A stretch of 23,252 bases of DNA from the NCBI GenBank assembly GCA_938017765.1, contig CALIJH010000048.1, positions 1 to 23,252 on the forward strand, written 5' to 3'. A program made the position numbers and the translations under genes. Every line of letters starts with the position of its first letter. The stretch's first letter is position 1. The notes beneath the pieces are model-generated. The model worked only from the letters and a program-made list of their open reading frames with translations, did not search any database and had not been told where the DNA came from. The DNA is from an uncultured Leptotrichia sp. (GTDB lineage Bacteria; Fusobacteriota; Fusobacteriia; Fusobacteriales; Leptotrichiaceae). Positions 1 to 8,120 of the stretch are shown in pieces.

Positions 1-1011
1 ACAATATCTTCAGGACCTTATGTATTGAAAAAATGGACTCATGATTCGGATATGGTATTTGAAAAAAATCCTAATTACTGGGATAACGCCAATGTAAAAG
101 TAGATAATATAGTATATAAACTTATAAGTGATAATACGGCAGCACTTAATGCCTTTAAAAACAATGAAGTGGATGTAACATCCATAACAACTGAACAGGC
201 AAAAGAATTTAAAGATGACCCGAGACTTGTGAAAACAAATGACGGTTCTGTATGGTATGTTTTGATGAATAATAAAGCGAAAGCTAAAGGATTGGCCAAT
301 TCAAAAGTAAGAAAAGCATTATTAATGGCTATAAATAGAGAAGAAATGGTAAATGTAGTATTAAACGGTGCAGGAGAAGCTGCTAAAACTTTTACTCCTA
401 AAGGAATAGGAATAAACGGACTTTCCAAAGATTTTCCTGAAGAAGTACCTACTTCGATACCTGCGTTCAATCCTGAAGAAGCTAAGAAACTCTTAGCTGA
501 AGGGCTGAAAGAAGAAGGTCTTGATAAACTGCCTAATCTTGAAATGATATTCAACGATTCCGGAAATAATAAAGCTATAGTTGAATATATTCAGGAAAGT
601 TTGAGAAAAAATCTGAATGTAGATATACAGCTCAGTGCGATGACTTTCCAAGAAAGAATTCAGAGAATGAAACAGAAAGACTTTGATCTGGTGTTGGCAG
701 GATGGTCGGGGGACTTTAAAGATGCGATAACTTATCTGGATTTATTTGTAACAAATGGAGGAAATAACCGTGGAGATTACTCCAATCCAAGATATGATGA
801 ATTAGTCAAAACTATTAAAAATACTGCTGACCAGTCAGTGAGAATACCTGCTATGATAGAACTGGAAAAAATTATAACTGAGGATACTCCTGTGGGAGTG
901 CTTTTCCACAGGGAAAGACCGTATCTTGTAAATCCTAAAGTAAAAGGATTACAATTTACACCTATTGGTGGAGAATTTTTCTTCGGAAATTTAAGCATAG
1001 AAAATAAATAA
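1..1011 (+). CDS. Oligopeptide ABC transporter substrate-binding lipoprotein (OppA family), 5' end outside window
   Basis: This is the C-terminal part (336 residues visible) of a periplasmic peptide-binding protein of the SBP_bac_5 family. It captures peptides for an Opp/Dpp-type ABC importer; no permease or ATPase for it lies in the window. The reading frame is open from base 1 and begins TISSGPYVLKKW, so the gene runs off the left edge; a TTG at 25 is not a credible start. It aligns throughout with residues 196-534 of the paralogue at 1992-3596, sharing FEKNPNYWD, the NAFKN(N/G)E segment, a KEEGL helix, the GDF(K/Q)DAITYLDLF block and a VNPKVKGL(Q/G)F tail. About 195 N-terminal residues, including the expected lipoprotein signal, are missing. 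A rho-independent terminator follows the stop. The family call is firm; the peptide specificity is not visible. Confidence 0.93.
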   Translation, partial: TISSGPYVLKKWTHDSDMVFEKNPNYWDNANVKVDNIVYKLISDNTAALNAFKNNEVDVTSITTEQAKEFKDDPRLVKTNDGSVWYVLMNNKAKAKGLANSKVRKALLMAINREEMVNVVLNGAGEAAKTFTPKGIGINGLSKDFPEEVPTSIPAFNPEEAKKLLAEGLKEEGLDKLPNLEMIFNDSGNNKAIVEYIQESLRKNLNVDIQLSAMTFQERIQRMKQKDFDLVLAGWSGDFKDAITYLDLFVTNGGNNRGDYSNPRYDELVKTIKNTADQSVRIPAMIELEKIITEDTPVGVLFHRERPYLVNPKVKGLQFTPIGGEFFFGNLSIENK

Positions 1012-1018
1012 GAATATA

Positions 1019-1050
1019 AAAAAGAGGCTATTCTGAAATAGCCTCTTTTT
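1019..1050 (+). terminator. Rho-independent terminator, possibly bidirectional
   Basis: A 12-bp perfect stem (1019-1030 with 1039-1050) has an 8-nt loop and ends in a T-run, starting 8 bases after the stop of the first OppA gene. The left arm is preceded by an A-run. It could therefore also terminate transcription arriving from the convergent minus-strand gene, which ends at 1159. Confidence 0.88.
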
Positions 1051-1158
1051 ATTCTTTTGTACTTTCATAACGAAAACAAAATAAAGAAAGCAGATTTGTG
1101 TTTTTAAAATGCATATTGATTAATTATTGATATATCTGATAAGTTTTAATTTAATATA

Positions 1159-1809
1159 TTATTTAAATTTCACGGAATAAATTATATCCTTTGCCTGTCC
1201 CAAATCATCGACTTGAGCAATTCCTATACCGATAACTTTGGCTTTGAAAGGCTTAAAGTTGTATTTTGAAGTAAATGTATCTATTTTTGCAGGGTCTTCG
1301 GGAGTAAGTAATGTTATATGAGGGTCAAAATTCATAAATACATTGGGAGAACCGTATAAATTAAAAGATTTTACTTTTTCGGGAATGGATTTTGCCCAGT
1401 CAGGTACTTTTGCGTCTGTTGCACGGTATTTATTTAGTCTGACAGTTACTTCATCTGCCAGTCCCTGTATAATTCCGTTATTTTCAGCATCAAGCATAAA
1501 CCAGTTTCCTCCTGTTTTTCTTAATCTGTAAAAGTTTACATCGAAAGGCTTTGTCTCTTTAGCTATTTTATTGACAACTTCTTTTATTTTTTTCAGGGAT
1601 TCAGGCTTGTATTCAGTTAGATACAATGTCATATGGATAGCATATCCTTTGGAATAAAGACTGTCAATTCCCGCTTCTTTGAGACCTTTTGAAATATTTT
1701 CGACATTTTCTTTTGCATTATTGTCCATAATTACAAAAACATTATAATTTACATTGGAAAAAATATTTAAGCAAAATGCTAAAAAGATTGAGAAAAAAAT
1801 TTTTTTCAT
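1159..1809 (-). CDS. Exported 2H phosphoesterase (2'-5' RNA ligase/cyclic phosphodiesterase superfamily)
   Basis: The 216-residue protein carries the two HxTx motifs that define the 2H phosphoesterase superfamily: H59-M-T61-L and H164-I-T166-L, each preceded by hydrophobic beta-strand residues. The paired histidines act on 2',3'- or 2'-5'-type phosphodiester or cyclic phosphate bonds in characterised members. Residues 1-18 (MKKIFFSIFLAFCLNIFS) form a Sec-type signal peptide. Cys13 is not in a proper lipobox, so a soluble periplasmic or secreted enzyme is inferred. Most characterised members are cytoplasmic, which makes export notable. AGGAGG at 1818-1823 lies 8 nt before the start. The gene sits between two OppA paralogues on the opposite strand, possibly in its own transcription unit. 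The substrate is unknown. Confidence 0.78.
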   Translation of the reverse strand: MKKIFFSIFLAFCLNIFSNVNYNVFVIMDNNAKENVENISKGLKEAGIDSLYSKGYAIHMTLYLTEYKPESLKKIKEVVNKIAKETKPFDVNFYRLRKTGGNWFMLDAENNGIIQGLADEVTVRLNKYRATDAKVPDWAKSIPEKVKSFNLYGSPNVFMNFDPHITLLTPEDPAKIDTFTSKYNFKPFKAKVIGIGIAQVDDLGQAKDIIYSVKFK

Positions 1810-1851
1810 TGCAAGTTCCTCCTAAAATATTGATTGATTTTAATTAGTAAT

Positions 1852-1879
1852 ATTATACCTTATTATATATAAAAAGCAA
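1852..1879 (-). promoter_or_regulatory. Candidate sigma-70-type promoter for the 2H phosphoesterase gene
   Basis: On the minus strand TTGCTT (1874-1879) is followed after 16 nt by a perfect TATAAT (1852-1857), about 43 bases before the start codon. The region is AT-rich, so chance -10 matches are common. Confidence 0.45.
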
Positions 1880-1912
1880 TGCGGAATAATATACAATAAT
1901 AAATAATTATTA

Positions 1913-1941
1913 TAGAAATTTCTCGAAATATAGGGTATAAT
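1913..1941 (+). promoter_or_regulatory. Candidate promoter for the second OppA gene
   Basis: A perfect TATAAT lies at 1936-1941, with a weak -35 TAGAAA (1913-1918, 4 of 6 consensus bases) at 17-nt spacing. It is about 50 bases before the start codon, in the divergent gap shared with the 2H gene. Confidence 0.5.
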
Positions 1942-1991
1942 AACTATATAAAAAATAAATAAAAAACAAAAAGTGAAGGAGAGGCAGCAAA

Positions 1992-3596
1992 ATGAAAAAA
2001 ATATTGTTATTATTTACAATGCTGATACTGATTCTGTCTTGCGGAAAGAAAAATTCGGAAGAAGTATTCACACTAAATCTTGGAGGAGAGCCGTCTTCTA
2101 TAGATCCTCAGATAACTACCGATATTGCAGGAGGAACTGTAGATGACCTTGTAATGGAAGGATTGCTTAGAAAAGATAAGGACGGTAAATCCGTAGCAGG
2201 ACTTGCTGAGAAGTGGGAGTCTACTCCTGACGGACTGAAATGGACATTTCATTTGAGAGACGGACTGAAATGGTCGAACGGCGACCCTATAACTGCCAAT
2301 GACTTTAAAGCCGGATGGCTTAGAGCCTTGGACCCGGCTACGGCGGCAAGTAATGCAAGTTTACTTTTCCCTATAAAAAACGGGGAAGCATTTAATGGAG
2401 GAAAAGTAAAAGCTGATGAAGTAGGTATAAAAGTTATAGATGATAAGACACTTGAAGTGGAATTGGAAGCTCCTACACCTTATTTTGATGATTTGATTAC
2501 GTTCAAGGCATATATGCCTCTAAATGAGAAATATTATAAAGAAGTAGGAGAAAAATATTTTACTGAAGCTGATAAAACAATATCTTCGGGACCTTATCTT
2601 TTGAAAGAATGGCAGCACGATTCCCAGCTGATTTTTGAAAAAAATCCTAATTACTGGGATACAAAAAATGTAAAAACTGATAAGATGATATTAAAACTTA
2701 TTCCTGACACAACTGCCGCATTCAATGCTTTTAAAAATGGTGAAATAGATGTTACGGGAGTAACTGCCGAACAGGCAAAAGAATATAAACTGAATATGAG
2801 TACAAAAAATGACACAAAGTTGATTACCGCTGATGACGGAGGACTATGGTATTTACTGTTTAATACTAAAGTGAAGCCTTTAAACAATGCAAAAATAAGA
2901 AATGCCCTTGAAAAAGGTCTGAACAGAAAAGAATTGATAGATGTTGTTTTAGAGGGAACTGAAAAAGAAGCCAAGACATTTGTACCGAACGGAATAGGAA
3001 TAAGAGGACTGCAAAAGGACTTTTCTGAAGAAGTTCCGACATCAACTCCCGAATACAACCTTGAAGAGGCCAAAAAGTTGTTAGCAGAAGGATTAAAAGA
3101 AGAGGGACTTGCTTCGTTTCCAGAAATGGAATTATTATTTACTGACAGCGGAAATACAAAAATTATTGCCGAATATATTCAGGAAAATTTGAGAAAAAAT
3201 CTTGGAGTTAATCTGAAATTGAGCGTCCTTACAGGAAAAGAAAGAAGAGAAAGAACAAAACAGAGAAACTACCAAATAACAATTCATAACTGGACAGGGG
3301 ATTTTCAGGATGCTATCACATATTTGGATTTATTTGACTCGAAAAATGCAAATAACCGTGGGGATTATGTCAATGCCAGATATGATGAGCTTGTAAAAAC
3401 TGTAAAAAGTACGGCAGACCCGGCAGTGAGAATACCCGCTATGATAGAAATGGAAAAAATAATATCCGAAGAAGTACCTGTAGGCATACTGTTCCAAAGA
3501 CAGAAAAGATATCTTGTAAATCCTAAGGTAAAAGGTTTGGGCTTTGTGGCAATAGGCGGAGAATTTTTCCTGAGAGAAGTATATATGGAGAAATAA
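1992..3596 (+). CDS. Oligopeptide ABC transporter substrate-binding lipoprotein (OppA family)
   Basis: This is a full-length (534 aa) periplasmic peptide-binding protein of the SBP_bac_5 family. It has a lipoprotein signal with the likely acylated Cys at 17 (LILSC, followed by GKKNSEE). The family N-lobe follows: EPSSIDPQ (34-40), WTFHLRDGLKWSNGDPITA (84-102), then TISSGPY (196-202) and KNPNYWD (217-223). It should tether to a membrane and hand peptides to an Opp permease encoded elsewhere. The start is supported by AAGGAG at 1976-1981. The upstream partial gene is a close paralogue, sharing a 28-base identical stretch (58-85 and 2634-2661), so the pair arose by duplication. No clear terminator follows, and a 176-base gap separates it from the next lipoprotein gene. 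Peptide specificity cannot be read from sequence. Confidence 0.95.
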   Translation: MKKILLLFTMLILILSCGKKNSEEVFTLNLGGEPSSIDPQITTDIAGGTVDDLVMEGLLRKDKDGKSVAGLAEKWESTPDGLKWTFHLRDGLKWSNGDPITANDFKAGWLRALDPATAASNASLLFPIKNGEAFNGGKVKADEVGIKVIDDKTLEVELEAPTPYFDDLITFKAYMPLNEKYYKEVGEKYFTEADKTISSGPYLLKEWQHDSQLIFEKNPNYWDTKNVKTDKMILKLIPDTTAAFNAFKNGEIDVTGVTAEQAKEYKLNMSTKNDTKLITADDGGLWYLLFNTKVKPLNNAKIRNALEKGLNRKELIDVVLEGTEKEAKTFVPNGIGIRGLQKDFSEEVPTSTPEYNLEEAKKLLAEGLKEEGLASFPEMELLFTDSGNTKIIAEYIQENLRKNLGVNLKLSVLTGKERRERTKQRNYQITIHNWTGDFQDAITYLDLFDSKNANNRGDYVNARYDELVKTVKSTADPAVRIPAMIEMEKIISEEVPVGILFQRQKRYLVNPKVKGLGFVAIGGEFFLREVYMEK

Positions 3597-3772
3597 AAGA
3601 AATTATTGGAAAATAAAAATGGACTAAACTTAAATTCTAAATTACAATACAGGTAAATAAATTCATCGAAGTTTATAATATAAAAGTATTTTTTCGAATA
3701 AAAATATTTTCAAAAATTATAAAAAATGAATAAAATGATACAAAATACATAATACAAGGAGGAAAAGTCAAG

Positions 3773-4807
3773 ATGAGCAGAACGTTCAAAAGAGTAATGT
3801 TGTTAGTTATACTGGCAATAGGGCTTCTAACAGCATGTCAGAAAGGTAATGAAGCAAAAGAGGACAAGAAAGACGGAGCAGAAGGGGCAAAAGGTACATT
3901 GAAAGTCATAGCTGCTTATGATGCAAAAGAAAAAATTTTTGAGGAATTTACTAAAAAAACGGGAATAAAAGTAGAGTTTTTAGATATTTCTTCGGGAGAA
4001 GTTTTATCTAAACTGAATGCCCAAAACGGAAAAATCGGTGCAGATGTATGGTTCGGCGGTGGAGCTGACAGCTTTATTGTTGCAGGAGGAAAAGGTTATC
4101 TGGAAAATTATGTATCTCCTGAAGAAAAAGAAATGGATCAGAGATTTATCGGAAATGACTACTGGACAGGAGTTTCTATTGTAACGGCAGGATTTTTAGT
4201 AAATACTGATGTACTGGCAAAAAATAATATTCCTGAACCTGCGTCATGGGAAGATTTGAAAAATCCTAAATATAAGGATGAACTGATTATGGCTGACCCT
4301 GCGATTTCAGGTACAAATTACGCGGTTGTATACAATCTGTTACAGTCTATGGGAGAAGAAAAAGGCTGGGCCTACCTTGAAGCAATAAAAGGAAATATTC
4401 CGTTTTATGCACAACGTGGTTCAGAACCTACATCAAAAGTAAAAAATGGAGAAATGGCAGTAGGTATAATTCCTTTAGGCGGAGATACTTATAAAATGGA
4501 AAAAGAATTTAAAGTAAAAAATATAATACCGTCTGACGGACTTCCATGGGTTCCTGCAGGAATGGCTATATTCAAAGAAGCTGAAAACAAAGCTGCTGCT
4601 AAAGCATTTGTTGACTGGGCATTATCTAAGGAAGGTCAGGAATTTTTGAAAACAGTCGCTCCACGTATGATGGTAAGAAAAGATGTTACACCTCCTGAAG
4701 AATTGAAAGGAATGACTGTAGATAAGTTAATGAAAATGGACATAGAAGGAATGGGTACAAGAAGAGAAGAAATACTGAAATTATGGAAAGAAAAAATGGG
4801 GAAATAG
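3773..4807 (+). CDS. Fbp/Afu-type ABC transporter substrate-binding lipoprotein, substrate unassigned
   Basis: This 344-residue lipoprotein (lipobox LLTAC, Cys22) begins a three-gene ABC importer. After a charged linker it has the fold signature of the ferric/AfuA/2-aminoethylphosphonate class: GTLKVIAAYDA (41-51), GADVWFGGGADSF (89-101), PASWEDLKNPKYKD (156-169), MADPAISGTNY (173-183), and a KVKNGEMAVGI stretch (222-232). Classic ferric FbpA proteins have two adjacent tyrosines after that stretch; here the sequence is IPLGGDTY, with no Tyr pair. The loop FYAQRGSEPTSK (211-222) resembles the small-residue loop of organophosphate-binding relatives. The transport class is clear but iron is doubtful. 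AAGGAGG at 3756-3762 supports the start. A lone TATAAT at 3674-3679 is the only -10 candidate noticed. The permease starts 3 bases after the stop, and the operon continues into cobU. Confidence 0.88.
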   Translation: MSRTFKRVMLLVILAIGLLTACQKGNEAKEDKKDGAEGAKGTLKVIAAYDAKEKIFEEFTKKTGIKVEFLDISSGEVLSKLNAQNGKIGADVWFGGGADSFIVAGGKGYLENYVSPEEKEMDQRFIGNDYWTGVSIVTAGFLVNTDVLAKNNIPEPASWEDLKNPKYKDELIMADPAISGTNYAVVYNLLQSMGEEKGWAYLEAIKGNIPFYAQRGSEPTSKVKNGEMAVGIIPLGGDTYKMEKEFKVKNIIPSDGLPWVPAGMAIFKEAENKAAAKAFVDWALSKEGQEFLKTVAPRMMVRKDVTPPEELKGMTVDKLMKMDIEGMGTRREEILKLWKEKMGK

Positions 4808-4810
4808 ATT

Positions 4811-6523
4811 ATGAAATTGCTCCGAAAGAATGAAAAAAAAGCCCAAAAGAAAAATTTTGGGCATTCTTTCATTTTAATGGAAATTATTGACAGACTGTTT
4901 TACACAATAGCTGTAGTACCGATAATGGTATTTATATTATGGCCCATAACTGCACTGTTCTTAAAAAGTATTTTTCCTGAAGGGGAATTTACATTCAAAT
5001 TATACGGCTCTCTCTTCGGAGAGAATATTCCTGTAATAATTAACAGTATATGGGTATGTCTCCTATCCACAACTTTATCTGTCATAATAGGTACCGTGAT
5101 AGCAGTATATGTCGCATATGCTTCAAAATGGGTAAAGAGAATATTAATGCTGTTACTTATGCTTACAATGATTTCTCCGCCCTTTTTATCATCGCTGTCG
5201 TATATACTGCTGTTTGGTAAAAGAGGGATAATTACGGCTGATCTGTTACATCTGAATTTTAATCCTTATGGCTGGCACGGGATTGTAATTATGCAGACTT
5301 TTAGCGAAATATCACTGGCAGCTCTTATATTGACAGGAGGACTGTCAGCAATACCTTCATCAGTTATAGAAGCAGGAAAAGACTTGGGTTCAAAATCAGG
5401 GGATATACTTTATAGAATTATAGTTCCAATGTTGAAATCTTCTATAGTTGCAGTATATTTTATAATTTTTGTAAAAAATATTGCTGATTTCGGAACTCCT
5501 ATTATTGTGGGAGGCAATTTTAGAATGTTGGCTACGGAAGCATATAAAGGAGTAATCTCCTACGGAGAAATTGAAAAAGCTGCGGCTATCAGTTTTCTCA
5601 TTTTCCTGCCTATTGTGATTATTTTTCTTGTATATAGACATCAGCTCACAACTTCCAATGTTATGGGAAGTTTTTCCGAAAAATCGGGACAGACTGGAGA
5701 AAAAATTTATAAATTACCTTTTTATTTAAAAACAATTTTCGGATTTGTAACATTGTGCTTTGCTGTATATATGCTGTTGCAGTATATTTCCATATTTATT
5801 TCGGCAGTATCAAGCAATAGCGGAGGATATTTTCACTGGACGACGGAATTTATACAATCTTTTTCATTTACAAAAATTCCGAGTATGGTGCGAAGTATAG
5901 TTTATTCACTTATAGCGGGAATAATTGCAAGTTTTCTCGGAGTACTTTTTTCTTATTATATAGACCGAAGAAATATAAAATTTTCTAAAAGCTTTGATTT
6001 TATAGCTGCATTACCTTATATTTTACCCGGTCCATTTTTTGGGATAGCGTATTTACTGGCTTTCCAAAATCCTCCGTTTTTACTGACAGGCACAGGAGCC
6101 ATTGTGGTATTGAACTGTATTTTTAGACAGATACCTGTAACGACAAGGGCAGCAAGTGCCAATCTAAGTCAAATCAGCTCACTGACTGAAGATGCGGCAA
6201 GAGACTTGGGAACTCCTAAAATAGCAGTGTTTTTTAAAGTGATACTCCCGCAGCTGAAACCTGCCTTTTTAGTAGGATTTATTAACACTTTCACGACAAC
6301 AATGACTACAGTGGGGGCAATTATATTTCTGATTACTCCGTCAGCCAAAGTTGCAACGGTAGAATTATTTAATGAAATCCGTGACGGTGATTACAGAATG
6401 GCGTCGGTCATCGCGAGTTTACTCATTTTAGTCATACTGATTGTAAATGTTCTGTTTTCAACAATTCTGATGAAAGAAAAGAAAGCGGGGAAAAATGTAT
6501 CTTCAACTGAAAAATCTGTATAA
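4811..6523 (+). CDS. Fused double-domain ABC transporter permease (FbpB type)
   Basis: The 570-residue inner-membrane protein contains two BPD_transp_1 permease domains in one chain, the arrangement typical of FbpB/AfuB. Each half carries the cytoplasmic EAA loop that docks on the ATPase: E187-AGKDLG...P206 and E460-DAARDLG...P480. Hydrophobic segments recur from about residue 29 to 52 and through to about 555, consistent with about twelve helices. The start at 4811 lies 3 bases after the binding-protein stop with only a weak GGGG upstream, so translation may be coupled. Met23 (4877) is an alternative start without a Shine-Dalgarno sequence; the Lys-rich first 22 residues overlap a strong hairpin (4824-4870). 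The 3' end overlaps the ATPase gene by 29 bases. Confidence 0.92.
   Translation: MKLLRKNEKKAQKKNFGHSFILMEIIDRLFYTIAVVPIMVFILWPITALFLKSIFPEGEFTFKLYGSLFGENIPVIINSIWVCLLSTTLSVIIGTVIAVYVAYASKWVKRILMLLLMLTMISPPFLSSLSYILLFGKRGIITADLLHLNFNPYGWHGIVIMQTFSEISLAALILTGGLSAIPSSVIEAGKDLGSKSGDILYRIIVPMLKSSIVAVYFIIFVKNIADFGTPIIVGGNFRMLATEAYKGVISYGEIEKAAAISFLIFLPIVIIFLVYRHQLTTSNVMGSFSEKSGQTGEKIYKLPFYLKTIFGFVTLCFAVYMLLQYISIFISAVSSNSGGYFHWTTEFIQSFSFTKIPSMVRSIVYSLIAGIIASFLGVLFSYYIDRRNIKFSKSFDFIAALPYILPGPFFGIAYLLAFQNPPFLLTGTGAIVVLNCIFRQIPVTTRAASANLSQISSLTEDAARDLGTPKIAVFFKVILPQLKPAFLVGFINTFTTTMTTVGAIIFLITPSAKVATVELFNEIRDGDYRMASVIASLLILVILIVNVLFSTILMKEKKAGKNVSSTEKSV
4824..4870 (+). promoter_or_regulatory. Terminator-like nested hairpin at the start of the permease gene
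   Basis: An inner perfect 8-bp stem GCCCAAAA/TTTTGGGC (4841-4848 with 4855-4862) has a 6-nt loop. An outer perfect 9-bp pair, GAAAGAATG (4824-4832) with CATTCTTTC (4862-4870), shares one base with it and is separated on the left by an A8 run. T-rich sequence follows. It may attenuate transcription or stabilise the upstream binding-protein message, giving more binding protein than permease. That role is inferred. Confidence 0.55.
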
Positions 6524-7508
6524 AAAATATCAGGATAATATTGTAGTAAATAATTTTAATATAGACGTAAAAAAAGGTGAACTGATAAGTATATTAGGAC
6601 CGAGCGGGTGTGGAAAGACTACTACGCTTAGAATGATAGCAGGATTTATAACTCCTACAGCGGGAGATATTTTCCTGTCGGAGGAAAAAATAACCGACTA
6701 TCCTCCTGAAACACGTCCTGTGAGTACAGTTTTTCAAAATTATGCACTGTTTCCTCATCTGACTGTCTATGAAAATATTGCCTACGGTCTCAAGTATCCT
6801 CTAAAAGTAGGAGAAAAGCTGAATAAGGAAGAAAAGAAAAAAAGAATAGATAAAATTATAGGTCTTGTAAATCTTGGAGGACTTGAAAAAAGAAAAATAG
6901 ACCGATTGAGCGGAGGGCAGCAACAGAGAGTAGCTTTGGCAAGGTCTCTCGTGTTGGAGCCTAAAGTACTGCTACTTGATGAACCGCTCTCAAATATAGA
7001 TACAAAACTAAGAAAAACTGTGAGAAATGAGATAAGAAAAATACAAAAAGAGTTAGGTATTACAATGATTTTTGTTACTCATGATCAGGAAGAGGCAATG
7101 AGTATTTCCGACAGAATAGTCGTTATGAATGAAGGGAATATAGAACAGACAGGGACTCCGCGAGAAATTTACAGTTTCCCTGAATCTGTTTTTGTAGCTG
7201 AATTTATCGGAAAAGCGAATGTTTTGAAAAAAGACGGAAGAAATTTTATCGTACGTCCTGAAAGTATTAATATATCTTATAATAAAGTAAATGAAACTGA
7301 AACAAATGAAATATTTACGGGAAAAGGAAAAATCATCGGAAAAGAGTATCAAGGGGCATTAGTTTCCTACGAGATTGAAATTATTAATGAAAAATCTGAA
7401 TGGAAAAAATTAAATGTTGTTATGATTTCTGGCAGGGAAGAATATGAGATAGAACAGATAATTAAGTATTCCATGGACAAGAAAGACTTGTACGAGATAA
7501 AGTCGTAA
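6495..7508 (+). CDS. ABC transporter ATP-binding protein (FbpC/PotA type)
   Basis: This is the 337-residue ATPase subunit powering the importer encoded just upstream. All nucleotide-binding motifs are present: Walker A GPSGCGKT (35-42), Q-loop Gln81 in VFQNYALFPH, signature LSGGQ (138-142), Walker B LLLDEP (159-164), D-loop SNID (166-169) and switch His196 (VTHD). A C-terminal regulatory TOBE-like region follows, with VRPESI at 253-258, as in FbpC, PotA and MalK relatives. The gene overlaps the permease by 29 bases, so coupled translation is likely. cobU begins 21 bases after its stop. The family is firm; the transported compound is not. Confidence 0.93.
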   Translation: MYLQLKNLYKKYQDNIVVNNFNIDVKKGELISILGPSGCGKTTTLRMIAGFITPTAGDIFLSEEKITDYPPETRPVSTVFQNYALFPHLTVYENIAYGLKYPLKVGEKLNKEEKKKRIDKIIGLVNLGGLEKRKIDRLSGGQQQRVALARSLVLEPKVLLLDEPLSNIDTKLRKTVRNEIRKIQKELGITMIFVTHDQEEAMSISDRIVVMNEGNIEQTGTPREIYSFPESVFVAEFIGKANVLKKDGRNFIVRPESINISYNKVNETETNEIFTGKGKIIGKEYQGALVSYEIEIINEKSEWKKLNVVMISGREEYEIEQIIKYSMDKKDLYEIKS

Positions 7509-7529
7509 AATATTGAAACGAGGAGAAAT

Positions 7530-8099
7530 ATGGCACTAATCTATGTAACGGGAGGGGCGAAAAGCGGTAAAAGCAAGTTTGCCGAAGAATTGCTGTTAAG
7601 TCTGAATAACGGTTATCAGAAAAATGTGTATCTCGCAACTTCTTTAGTATTTGATGAAGAAATGGAAATGAAAGTATCCCTTCACAAGGAAAGACGTCAG
7701 AATAAATGGATTACAGTGGAAACTTATAAAAATTTTTCTGAAAGCATGACGGATGTTTTTTCAAATACTGTCAAAAACAATATGCTAATAGACTGTCTTA
7801 CAAATATGATCAGTAATATTATTTTTGAAAATCAGGATATTAATTGGGATAAGCCGACAAAAGAAGATTTGGAAAAATGTGATATATCGGTAAAAAATCA
7901 GATTAACGGGTTGATAGATATTTTAAACAGGTTTGAAAATGTTATCATTGTTTCCAATGAGCTGGGAATGGGAATAGTACCGAGCTATCCTTTGGGCAGA
8001 TATTTCAGGGAGATTGCGGGGAAAATGAACCAATTCGTTGCAGATATTGCTGATGAAGCATATTTCATAGTGTCGGGAATACCTATGAAGATAAAATAA
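7530..8099 (+). CDS. cobU: Adenosylcobinamide kinase / adenosylcobinamide-phosphate guanylyltransferase
   Basis: CobU phosphorylates adenosylcobinamide and transfers GMP to give adenosyl-GDP-cobinamide, the activated intermediate for attachment of the lower ligand. The 189-residue length is normal. Visible motifs are the P-loop GGAKSGKS (8-15), the HKERR...W segment (52-60) whose His52 corresponds to the guanylylated histidine, SNELGMGIVP (142-151), and the FREIAGKMNQ...AD block (159-175). GAGGAG just upstream (AGGAG 7521-7525) gives a short but good Shine-Dalgarno spacing. It lies 21 bases after the ABC ATPase gene and 21 bases before cobQ, in a continuous operon with the importer. Confidence 0.93.
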   Translation: MALIYVTGGAKSGKSKFAEELLLSLNNGYQKNVYLATSLVFDEEMEMKVSLHKERRQNKWITVETYKNFSESMTDVFSNTVKNNMLIDCLTNMISNIIFENQDINWDKPTKEDLEKCDISVKNQINGLIDILNRFENVIIVSNELGMGIVPSYPLGRYFREIAGKMNQFVADIADEAYFIVSGIPMKIK

Positions 8100-8120
8100 A
8101 ATTTGGAAAAAGGAGATTTT

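Noticed and set aside
3773..7508. Naming the importer fbpABC (ferric iron)
   Set aside because: The subunit architecture fits, but the adjacent tyrosines expected in the ferric-binding protein are not seen, so the substrate is left open.
8103..8120. TTG start giving six extra residues on CobQ
   Set aside because: The AAAAGGAG ribosome site lies inside this stretch and serves the ATG at 8121.
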